NCBI GenBank assembly: GCA_035517775.1
Contig: DATIYF010000020.1
Location: forward strand, 14,195 to 78,194
Origin: DATIYF01 sp035517775
GTDB taxonomy: Bacteria > Acidobacteriota > Terriglobia > Terriglobales > Acidobacteriaceae
DNA: 64,000 nucleotides
Reading direction: 5' to 3'
The notes below the pieces were generated by a model that saw nothing but the letters and a program-made list of their open reading frames with translations, was not told the origin of the DNA and made no database searches. The position numbers were made by a program, and so were the translations under genes. Below are positions 1 through 6,781 of this stretch, one piece after another (position 1 is the first letter of the stretch; the number at the start of each line of letters is the position of its first letter).

Positions 1-548
1 CGGTGCAGCAGCACTCGCAGATAGTCCCGGTCCACGCCCAGGGTGCGGCAGACTTCATCTTTGTCCCGCTCCTCGAGAAATACCTCGCGCAGCAGCCGGC
101 GGTCCCGCTCCGGCAGCTTGTTGAGGATTTCCCTCACCTTCTTCTCCATCTGTTTGGACTGCAGCGCGTCCAGCAGGTTCGCCTCGCGCGCGGGAAGCTC
201 GCCGTCCGCGCCCTCGTCATCGTCGAGAGCGGTATCGCGCCCGCGGCTTCGGTATTGCTCCTTCAAAACGTTGTTGCAAATGGAATTGACGAACGAGCCC
301 AGGCGCTCCGGCTGAAGAATCGTGCCCTTCCGCAGGGCAACGAAAAAGCGCGCGAAGGTCTCCTGGCGGGCGTCTTCAATCGCTTCCCGCGAGGGCAGCC
401 GGGAGCGCAACTTGATCTGAATCAGGGCGGTGAAATAAGAGACAAAGTGCTGCTCGGTCGGCCCGTCTGCGGCGCGCAAGCGGTCAACGTAGGCCTGGTC
501 AAAGGGATGGAATTGCAAGCCACCACCTCGCGGACCGAGAAATGGCAC
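1..548 (-). CDS. RNA polymerase sigma-70 (ECF-like) factor, C-terminus outside window
   Basis: The visible 182 codons hold a sigma-70 region 2-like segment (FDQAYVDRL, then a helix ending in EAIEDARQETFARFF and SFVNSICNNVLKEQYR) and the start of region 4 (LNKLPERDRRLLREVF, then the recognition-helix region RTLGVDRDYLRVLLHR). An acidic linker (DDDEGADGE) lies between them. The reading frame runs off the left edge, so the last part of region 4 is missing. I chose the GTG at 548 because the frame has no ATG near the region 2 homology; start uncertain. Expected role: directing core RNA polymerase to a small regulon. No anti-sigma gene is visible. The second sigma factor at 1653-2267 is a different subfamily, not a duplicate. 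Confidence 0.8.
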   Translation of the reverse strand, partial: MPFLGPRGGGLQFHPFDQAYVDRLRAADGPTEQHFVSYFTALIQIKLRSRLPSREAIEDARQETFARFFVALRKGTILQPERLGSFVNSICNNVLKEQYRSRGRDTALDDDEGADGELPAREANLLDALQSKQMEKKVREILNKLPERDRRLLREVFLEERDKDEVCRTLGVDRDYLRVLLH

Positions 549-741
549 CCAGTGTAGCACCGGCGACCCTGGCCCGTTTCCGCTGGGTGGGGCGCCAGGT
601 TTGGGCTGGTGTTCCAGAAAAGAATGCCGGCTGCGCAGAGATGGCGGGATAGGGCGGGCCGAGCTTAGGGGCACGATCAGGCTCCTGAAAATTCCGGTGG
701 GACTGCCAACGCACCGACGACGATCGGGAAGAAATGACCGC

Positions 742-780
742 GGTGCCGGAGCCCTTCCCCCGTCGCCTCCGGCACCTTTT
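742..780 (+). terminator. Rho-independent terminator-like hairpin without an upstream gene
   Basis: Perfect 10-bp inverted repeat GGTGCCGGAG (742-751) / CTCCGGCACC (767-776) with a 15-nt loop, followed directly by TTTT (777-780). In plus orientation this is a terminator shape, but no plus-strand coding region precedes it, so it could end a small RNA starting between about 560 and 720. Confidence 0.5.
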
Positions 781-813
781 CGCAGGGGACCCAGCCTGGA
801 GCTGCCAGAGAGG

Positions 814-886
814 GGTCCTAACTCTGTGGCGGAATCGCTATGGAGCGATGTCTTCCACTTAGTGGGGTAGTGAAGAAAGCGGGACC
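814..886 (+). other. Candidate structured RNA segment
   Basis: Nested pairings are visible: GGTCC (814-818) with GGACC (882-886), GTGG (826-829) with CCAC (855-858), and a perfect 6-bp hairpin ATCGCT-ATGG-AGCGAT (834-849). The same CCAC (855-858) can instead pair with GTGG (862-865), giving two mutually exclusive folds. I do not recognise an RNA family. Confidence 0.3.
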
Positions 887-1115
887 AGCGTTTCACTGAA
901 ATTTCCGACAGGTTTCTAGGCTTGGGTAAGCCGGGCGGGTTGAGGGGTAGGGGACGCAGCCCAACAGGCCTACGGATCGCACCAGGCTAGGACAGCCGCC
1001 CAAAGTCTGCCCTGAGTCGAAGGGGTAGGCCCCAGTCGCGCTGTAGCTAAGTGCTTTACTTTCAGTCGCGGCTTCGAGCCACTCTGGCCGGGCCTCTTTC
1101 CCAAATTGGGAAGAT

Positions 1116-1146
1116 CGAAATTAGGGGGTGTGCGAAAGTCGCACAA
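1116..1146. repeat. 31-bp hairpin-bearing repeat, copy 1
   Basis: Identical over 31 bp to 1194-1224. Each copy contains a perfect 7-bp stem with a 3-nt loop, TGTGCGA-AAG-TCGCACA, flanked on the left by a conserved AATTAGGGGG-like segment. Resembles a dispersed intergenic palindromic repeat (REP-like). Family not identified. Confidence 0.8.
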
Positions 1147-1193
1147 GCGGATTTGATTTTTCCTGCCTCCAGGTACCCCGGAAGCGGGAAAGG

Positions 1194-1224
1194 CGAAATT
1201 AGGGGGTGTGCGAAAGTCGCACAA
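1194..1224. repeat. 31-bp hairpin-bearing repeat, copy 2
   Basis: Second identical copy, same orientation, 78 bp from the start of copy 1. The conserved unit extends outside the hairpin on one side only, so the repeated element is larger than the palindrome. Confidence 0.8.
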
Positions 1225-1293
1225 CGGGCTAATACGGTCCCCGGCCAACCTGTCCGCGGCCGGTTCCGGCCCGGCGTAGGCCGCATCCCCGGG

Positions 1294-1656
1294 CTACTTT
1301 CTCTTCTTCGGCCGCTTGGCCTTTGGCTTTCTGCGGCGCCGGGGCTTGGCCGGCTTCTCTGACTTCTGAAAGCCTACGACTTCAAAGCCAAGCGAAACCG
1401 GTAGCCGCCGCAGGCGTGAGCGCTTCACTTCAGGCGCCTTTACGAGGTTGCGGCTGCGGACAAACTTCCCCAGCCGCTCCTCGGCCCCTTCCGGAGGCTC
1501 AAAGTCCTCAAGCAACTGCCGCAATTGGGCGTCAGTCTCAACCATCTGCCGGGCGCGCCGCGCGCTGCCGCCAGAGATGGCGGCCAGGGCCTGGGCAGCA
1601 TCCTGGGCGCTCAGCGCGTTGTCGAAGTAGTCTCGAATCAGATCGTCAACCTTCAC
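1294..1656 (-). CDS. Small basic protein translationally coupled to the ECF sigma gene
   Basis: I chose the GTG at 1656, which overlaps the sigma gene's TGA in a GTGA junction and gives 120 residues; a longer frame upstream runs inside the sigma gene and is rejected. The N-terminal half (DDLIRDYFDNALSAQDAAQAL) is acidic and helical. The last 30 residues are a Lys/Arg tail (PRRRRKPKAKRPKKRK). No zinc anti-sigma HxxxCxxC motif and no membrane segment is present, so it is not a standard ZAS or membrane anti-sigma factor. The coupling implies a role with the sigma factor, perhaps an atypical anti-sigma factor or a nucleic-acid-binding partner. Function unknown. Confidence 0.65.
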   Translation of the reverse strand: MKVDDLIRDYFDNALSAQDAAQALAAISGGSARRARQMVETDAQLRQLLEDFEPPEGAEERLGKFVRSRNLVKAPEVKRSRLRRLPVSLGFEVVGFQKSEKPAKPRRRRKPKAKRPKKRK

Positions 1657-2267
1657 CGGGATTGCCTCTGGAACAGCTTCAAACTCTTGCACTTGGCCAA
1701 TTTCTTCAGGGCCCGGTGCAGCCTGACCTCGACCGTGTTTCGCCTCAGCCCGAGAAGATCGGCGATTTCGCTTACGTCGCAATCCTCAAAAAAACGCAAG
1801 CGCACCACCATCGCCAGGTTCTCTGGCAAAGCATTGATTTCGCGCAGCAGAAACCTCTGCCGCTCCTGGCGGTAAATCTCCACCGAGGCGGGAACGGCGA
1901 GCTGCTCCAGCACCTCGGGCGGATCCGTCGCCGCATGCCGGCTTTCGCGGAGCGTATCAATGCAGGCATTGCGGGTGATCCTGGCCAGCCATTCCACCGC
2001 GGCGCCCGGGTCTTTCAGGCTCTGCAGGTTCTGCAGCGCCTTCACGGCCGCATTCTGCACCATATCTTCGGCCTGGCTGGGGTCCCGAAAGTAGCCGTGC
2101 GCGATTCCATAAAACAGGCGGAAGTGGCGCTGCAGGGTCTGCGCAATCCAGTCGCGGGCGCTGAGCGGCGCAGGCTGCCGGGCGCGCAGCGGATGTTCGA
2201 ACCACGCCCGAACTTGCTCCGGCACTTCCAGGGGTTTGCGGGATGTCGTAGGAACCGGAATGCCCAT
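1653..2267 (-). CDS. ECF-type RNA polymerase sigma factor
   Basis: 204 residues, normal ECF length. Region 2 is around residues 45-105 (FRLFYGIAHGYFRDPSQAED, then AVEWLARITRNACIDTLR), and region 4 around 135-190 (INALPENLAMVVRLRFFEDC, then the helix-turn-helix VSEIADLLGLRRNTVEVRLH). It should direct RNA polymerase to a specific stress or surface regulon. The downstream 120-residue gene overlaps its stop codon by four bases, so the two are one translational unit. No C-terminal extension is present, in contrast to ECF groups with fused sensor domains. Confidence 0.9.
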   Translation of the reverse strand: MGIPVPTTSRKPLEVPEQVRAWFEHPLRARQPAPLSARDWIAQTLQRHFRLFYGIAHGYFRDPSQAEDMVQNAAVKALQNLQSLKDPGAAVEWLARITRNACIDTLRESRHAATDPPEVLEQLAVPASVEIYRQERQRFLLREINALPENLAMVVRLRFFEDCDVSEIADLLGLRRNTVEVRLHRALKKLAKCKSLKLFQRQSR

Positions 2268-2521
2268 TGAACTCGGCCCAGCGTGCGGCCTGCGGCTTGG
2301 TGCGCACGATGGTAGCCCAGGCTGGCAGGCGGGTCAACGCAGCTCATGAGCGCTTCCGGCGCCGATTCCGGGCAAAAAGTTCGGCTGGAGCGGCGACAGC
2401 GGCTAGCCCCGAGGGGCCTGCTTCCAGGTTCGCCGTCCCAGCCGTGATGAATCCCATCCGCCCGGACTGGAGTTCCGCAGAACCCCGGCCTTCTACCCAG
2501 TGCGAAGCGGCACCAATCCGA

Positions 2522-2752
2522 TTAAACCCGGTTCAGCGCCCCGTCGCGCCAGCAGATGAAGTAGTCGTACCCGTAGGGAACGTAGTTGAGAGCGCCGCAC
2601 GCCCAGCAGACGTACCAAGCGCCCGAGGAAGCGTGGCCGGTGACTTCGCCCTTGGAGGCCGGCGCCTTCTTGCCGCCCTTGGAAATATTCACGCCTTCCA
2701 GGCTGCCACTGACTTTCTTGCCTTTCTTGCCTTTTGGTTTCGCGGTTGCCAT
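2522..2752 (-). CDS. Small zinc-ribbon-like protein with a lost fourth cysteine (paralogue A)
   Basis: 76 residues, preceded by a good ribosome site (AAGGAG). The Lys-rich N-terminus (MATAKPKGKKGKK) leads into SGSLEGVNISKGGKKAP, then a C-terminal segment CWACGALNYVPYGYDYF followed by CWRDGALN. It aligns throughout with the neighbour at 2885-3124, which has CxxC at both knuckles. Here the second knuckle reads CWRD, so only three of the four zinc ligands remain, unless Asp serves as the fourth. No signal peptide. Role unknown. The pair sits at the distal end of the protease/exporter/cyclase run, in the same orientation. Confidence 0.7.
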   Translation of the reverse strand: MATAKPKGKKGKKVSGSLEGVNISKGGKKAPASKGEVTGHASSGAWYVCWACGALNYVPYGYDYFICWRDGALNRV

Positions 2753-2884
2753 GTCATTCTCCTTCTTTGGTTACAGAAATTGTGAATCCCGAACAGGGTT
2801 CATAAAGCCGCATCATCTATGAAAGCTCACGTTACTAAGGACGGATGAAACCAGGAAACCCTTACATCGAAAATTTCTGCCCGC

Positions 2885-3124
2885 CTAGCACATGTTCAGC
2901 GTGCCGCAACGCCAGCAAAGAAAATACTCCGCTCCCGCCGGAATATAGTTGAGGGCCCAGCATCCCCGGCAGTGGTAGGCCAGCGGCTTGGAATGAGCAG
3001 CCACATCGCCCTTTGCCGGCGGCGCTTTCTTCGAGCCTCTGGCGACGCTGATATTCTCAAGGCTGCCCGTGATCTTCTTGCCCGCTTTCGCATGGGGCCC
3101 GGTTTTGCGCTTGCTGGTTGCCAT
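2885..3124 (-). CDS. Small zinc-ribbon protein (paralogue B)
   Basis: 79 residues with a GAGGAAA ribosome site. Basic N-terminus (MATSKRKTGPHAKAGKK), a conserved middle (GSLENISVARGSKKAP, then KGDVAAHS), and a treble-Cys region: CRGC, 14 residues, then CWRCGTLN, typical spacing of a zinc ribbon, plus a final Cys. It is the intact homologue of the gene at 2522-2752; the conserved N-terminal and middle parts argue both copies are under selection. Alternatives include a Cys-rich precursor peptide processed by the adjacent protease and exporter, but no modifying enzyme is nearby. Function unknown. Confidence 0.7.
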   Translation of the reverse strand: MATSKRKTGPHAKAGKKITGSLENISVARGSKKAPPAKGDVAAHSKPLAYHCRGCWALNYIPAGAEYFLCWRCGTLNMC

Positions 3125-3372
3125 CGGTTTCCTCGCACCGGGAAACTTCGCTGGGCCTCAAAATCACATCACCAAGACGGATGAATTGGGCGAATACTTA
3201 CATCCCCAAATCGAAAATAGGTTGAAAAACAGAGGCTGTGGACAGGGGGGAGTGGCCACTTCCAGCCGCCGCGAAGGATTGAGCTTACACGCAAACGCGA
3301 AGCGGGTGTCAAAAAAACTGGAGAAAATCACGCTTGCCGCCTGTCGTCAAAAATAAGGTCCAGCCGCTGAAC

Positions 3373-5178
3373 TCAGGCCGTGGCCTCCACGGGCATGGCC
3401 AGCGTGTAGAGCTCCCGGAGCACCCCCGGCTCGGCCAGCAAAGTCTGCGCCGGCCCCGTCTGTACGATCTTGCCGCTGTCCAAAACCACGAAATGATCGC
3501 AGAAGCGGACCAGCCACGAGATGTCATGGTCCACCACCACCACCGTCCTGCCGGCGCAGGCGGCCCGCATCATGGGAATCAGAACGTACTTCTCGTCATT
3601 GCTCATGTTGGTCGTAGGCTCATCCAGAAACAGGAAGCTGGGGTCGCGCAGCAGGCAGCGGGTCAGGGCAAAAAGCCGCTTCTGCCCGCCGGAGAGCCCC
3701 ATGCCGGCCGCGAAGGGTTTACCCAGCGGTTCCGGTCCAATCGCCTTTTCCAGAATCGGCCATAGGCCGGTAGTGAGGCACAGGTCGTGAATCTGGTCGT
3801 CGGTGGCGTCGGCCTTGGCGATGCGGAAGTTGTCGCGCACGCTGTCATGAAAGAAGGATGGAAATTGCGACATCATGACCGCATGCCGCCGCAGGCTGTG
3901 CAGGGTGAACTCGGTAGTGGGAATTCCGCCCAGCAGTATCTGCCCCTCATCGGGATCGTAAAATCGCAAGGCCAGCCGGAAGAATGTGGTCTTGCCCTGC
4001 CCCATGCGGGCCACAAGACTGGTGATTTTGCCGGTGGGCACGGTAAAGTTCAGCCCGTCAAACACCTTCTGCGTCTTGGGCGGATAACTGAAAGAGACGT
4101 TGCAGGCCTCAAGCGTGGGCTCTACTTTTTCGATTTCCCGCGCGCCCGGCAGGTCCTTGATGCGGCTCTCCTGCTCCAGCAGCCGGGTGACCAACTCCAC
4201 TGCCGGCCAGGAGGCGCTGGCCACGATGCCCAGCATGGCGAAGGTGCGGAACGGCTGCATGAGCTGCGGAGTTAACCCGGCCAGCACGATGAACACGCCG
4301 GGCTGAATGGCGCTGTGTCCGGGAATCGCCATATAAACGATGAACCCGTAAAGCGCGGCCAGAATGATCTGCGTAGGCAGGCCGATGGAAGAGTTCACCA
4401 GTTCCATGGTGACCGTCTGGTGCCGCTTGAGAGCCATGAGCTTTTCCAGCCCCTTGGCATGGCGCTCGGCGAATAGCGGCTCGGCGTCCATGGCCTGAAT
4501 CTCTTCCGGCGACTTCACCGCGGCATCGGCCAGGCCCGAGAGGGCGAACCTTTGCATCTGCACGTCGCGCATGGCCAGGTCCACCGGCTTCTGGCCCTTG
4601 CGCTGGACCAGAATCACCGATCCCAGCCCGAAAAGAACCATCACCGTGACCAGCGGCCAGCCCCACACGGAGAAGTTGGGCAGGCCCCGCATCTGCCCGA
4701 CGATCAAGGCCACCGCAATGATCACCCCGACGATCTGCAAGGGCGGGTCAACCGTCAGGCTGCGCAGCGCTTGCTGCGCCTCGACCGAAGTCTGGGTGAG
4801 TACGTTGATCAGCTGCCCGGGGTTGTACTGATAGAAGAATTCCGGCGCCTGGTGGAGGACGCGGTCGAACAGCTTCTCGCGAATCGCCGTCTCCATGCGG
4901 TTATCCATATCAGTCTGGGCATAGCGGAACAGAACGCTCAGCGGAACCAGGGCGAAGGTAAGGACCAGCCACCAGAGATAAGGAGTGGTGCCGCTGCTGG
5001 GGTGAGCTCCCGGCCCGCCGACCTGAAAGGCGTTGGTGATCTTGCCCAGCAGGACGGGAAGCGCCAGCGGGATGGCCGTCTGGCCGATAAAGCTGGTGAG
5101 GATGTAGGTGACCACCTGCCCGGGGCACAGCCGGATCAGCGACCATCCGAAGCGAAGAATAAGACGGGGCTTGCTCAT
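3373..5178 (-). CDS. ABC transporter, fused membrane and ATPase domains (exporter type)
   Basis: 601 residues; start supported by GGGAGGAACC just upstream. An ABC exporter membrane domain (about 15-340) is followed by a nucleotide-binding domain (about 355-595). Visible motifs: Q-loop Gln near 438, signature LSGGQ at 495-499, Walker B FLFLDE at 515-520, switch His in VDHD at 551. Walker A is ARMGQGKTT (390-398), with Ala where the first Gly normally stands. The D-loop region (TNMSNDE) is also atypical. No C39 peptidase domain is present. It would act as a dimer in the inner membrane; substrate unknown. It lies 51 bp downstream of the subtilase gene, so it is probably the last gene of that operon. 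Confidence 0.85.
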   Translation of the reverse strand: MSKPRLILRFGWSLIRLCPGQVVTYILTSFIGQTAIPLALPVLLGKITNAFQVGGPGAHPSSGTTPYLWWLVLTFALVPLSVLFRYAQTDMDNRMETAIREKLFDRVLHQAPEFFYQYNPGQLINVLTQTSVEAQQALRSLTVDPPLQIVGVIIAVALIVGQMRGLPNFSVWGWPLVTVMVLFGLGSVILVQRKGQKPVDLAMRDVQMQRFALSGLADAAVKSPEEIQAMDAEPLFAERHAKGLEKLMALKRHQTVTMELVNSSIGLPTQIILAALYGFIVYMAIPGHSAIQPGVFIVLAGLTPQLMQPFRTFAMLGIVASASWPAVELVTRLLEQESRIKDLPGAREIEKVEPTLEACNVSFSYPPKTQKVFDGLNFTVPTGKITSLVARMGQGKTTFFRLALRFYDPDEGQILLGGIPTTEFTLHSLRRHAVMMSQFPSFFHDSVRDNFRIAKADATDDQIHDLCLTTGLWPILEKAIGPEPLGKPFAAGMGLSGGQKRLFALTRCLLRDPSFLFLDEPTTNMSNDEKYVLIPMMRAACAGRTVVVVDHDISWLVRFCDHFVVLDSGKIVQTGPAQTLLAEPGVLRELYTLAMPVEATA

Positions 5179-5229
5179 GGTTCCTCCCGACGCGCGGCCC
5201 CTGTGGAGCCCTCGGTTCTCGCGCAGAAA

Positions 5230-6018
5230 TCAGCTCAACACGTTGTCCGCGGCCACGCGGGCGGTAAAGCGGTTCGCAATCCGGTGCAGGATGGCTTTGG
5301 CCTGCAAGGGCGTTAACTGCGGATAAACCGAGAGCAGGCGGGCCATCAGAGCCGCCAGGCGGGGCGCGGCAAAACTGCTGCCGGTCACCACTTTTTCAGT
5401 TCCGCCTGACCAGGGCACCCGCACATCCACTCCCTGCGCCGCGAATTCCACCATGGCGCCGTGCTGGTAATAAAAAAGATCCTCGCTGTTGGTGCGCGCC
5501 ATGTTGACCGCTACCACCGAAGGGAAGTAGGCCGGCCACTCCGGCCGGCTGAAATCCTCGTTATTGCAGGCCGCCACCACGTGCACGCCCTTGAGGTAGG
5601 CCTCATCCACCCATGCCTTATAGCTCAGCACCTGATCTTCAATGCCGCAGCCAAAGCTGCAGTTCACGATGTGGTAGCCGCGGTCGAGAGCTTCCTGGGC
5701 GGCGCGGTGGATGATCGTGGTCCTCGAGCTGTTGTCTTTCCCCAGCACCCGGATGCTGCCCACCTGGCACTCCGGCGCGACCTTTCGAATCACCCCGGCC
5801 ACGGCGGTGCCATGGCCGAAAACATCCTTGCCCTCGCCGGCCACGATTTTCAGCTTATGGCCGTCCGCCACCACCGCCACATCATCGGCCAGGCGAATCT
5901 TGCCCAGCTGCGGATGCGAAGATTCCACGCCTGAATCCAGGACGGCGATCTTGATGCCTTTGCCTGTGCCCGTTTCGATCGCCCGTTTTGCCTGTTCCAG
6001 ATCAATCCACTCTGTCAT
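5230..6018 (-). CDS. Cytoplasmic subtilisin-like (S8) serine protease
   Basis: 262 residues from the ATG at 6018, which lies 4 bp after the GAF gene's stop; a longer frame overlaps that gene and is rejected. The catalytic triad is complete: Asp28 in AVLDSG, His69 in FGHGTAVAG, Ser215 in TGSSFAAP, with oxyanion Asn near 152. There is no signal peptide and no propeptide; the catalytic core begins about 20 residues in. This fits an intracellular S8 protease, as found in regulated proteolysis, RiPP maturation and some conflict systems. Neighbours (GAF protein, cyclase, exporter) suggest it is a signal-controlled effector or processing enzyme. Substrate unknown. Confidence 0.88.
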   Translation of the reverse strand: MTEWIDLEQAKRAIETGTGKGIKIAVLDSGVESSHPQLGKIRLADDVAVVADGHKLKIVAGEGKDVFGHGTAVAGVIRKVAPECQVGSIRVLGKDNSSRTTIIHRAAQEALDRGYHIVNCSFGCGIEDQVLSYKAWVDEAYLKGVHVVAACNNEDFSRPEWPAYFPSVVAVNMARTNSEDLFYYQHGAMVEFAAQGVDVRVPWSGGTEKVVTGSSFAAPRLAALMARLLSVYPQLTPLQAKAILHRIANRFTARVAADNVLS

Positions 6019-6022
6019 GGCC

Positions 6023-6625
6023 TCACGAATGTGTGCCGAGCACGGCTTGAAGCACCTTGTGATCAATCAGGTGTCCGAGCAAAGTCGCCGCATGGCGGAT
6101 TCGCGCCTTGCCGTTTTCGTCGAAGCGGGTGGCCGGCGGCTCGGCGGCCGCGGCCTCTTGCAGAATCACGCAAGAGATCACGCCCCGGCAGCCACCCAGA
6201 TAATAAAAAGGGACCGCGATCATGGCGTGGGTGCGTTTGTTGAGCTTGGAATCGAGAGCTTTATCCTGCTTGGCGTTTTGCCAGACTTCGTTTTCGAGAA
6301 AAGTCTGCTCGCTGGCGAAGACCATGCTGATCAGGCCGGAATCGAGCGGCTGCCGGAACTGGTTCACCATCTTATGAGCGTCGGGCCCGGTATTGAAAGC
6401 GGGCACCAGGGCTTCGGATTCCGCCTCCACGATCCAAACCGTGCCTTCGCTGGCGCCGACCTGCTGAAAGGCGTATTGCAATTCGCGCTTCATGGTTTCA
6501 TCGAGCAGAGAGGCGAAATTGGCGGGCGAAATGCTCTCGGCGACCTCGCGCAAATGCCCCGCCAGATGCGGCCGCAAGGCCGCAAAATGCGGGTCGGGAA
6601 GCAGGGTGAGCCGGGTCTCGCTCAT
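6023..6625 (-). CDS. Stand-alone GAF-domain protein
   Basis: 200 residues from the ATG at 6625; an upstream in-frame TTG at 6667 is possible but has no better ribosome site. Residues 35-195 form a GAF-type sensor (helix LLDETMKRELQYAF, then GTVWIVEAESEALVPAFN, IAVPFYYLGGCRGVISCVIL and a final helix). There is no output domain, so it probably works in trans. It is 4 bp upstream of the protease gene and about 155 bp downstream of the cyclase, which carries its own GAF domain. The likely role is binding a small molecule or cyclic nucleotide and controlling the protease or cyclase; the ligand cannot be read from sequence. Confidence 0.75.
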   Translation of the reverse strand: MSETRLTLLPDPHFAALRPHLAGHLREVAESISPANFASLLDETMKRELQYAFQQVGASEGTVWIVEAESEALVPAFNTGPDAHKMVNQFRQPLDSGLISMVFASEQTFLENEVWQNAKQDKALDSKLNKRTHAMIAVPFYYLGGCRGVISCVILQEAAAAEPPATRFDENGKARIRHAATLLGHLIDHKVLQAVLGTHS

Positions 6626-6781
6626 GCGGGTTGGGAGAGGATATTCCAGGTCACGGCCGGTTCGCAAGAAATAAGATGGCCTTTTCGAGAAAAGCGCGAA
6701 GCCGCTGCTTTCCGCAATGGGCGCGCCATTGCAGGGAAAGCGGGCGAGCGCGGCCTACCGGAAAGGCCTTAAGGCCCGGGC

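Larger units (their letters stand above)
549..1293. other. 745-bp non-coding stretch with RNA-like structures and repeats
   Basis: No open frame here has recognisable protein content. The stretch holds a hairpin plus T-run (742-780), a multi-stem segment (814-886), a long-range inverted pair GGCCTAC (968-974) / GTAGGCC (1025-1031), and two identical 31-bp repeats (1116-1146, 1194-1224), annotated separately. It lies upstream of the minus-strand sigma gene that leaves the window, so it may also contain that gene's promoter; I could not pick one out. Confidence 0.6.
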
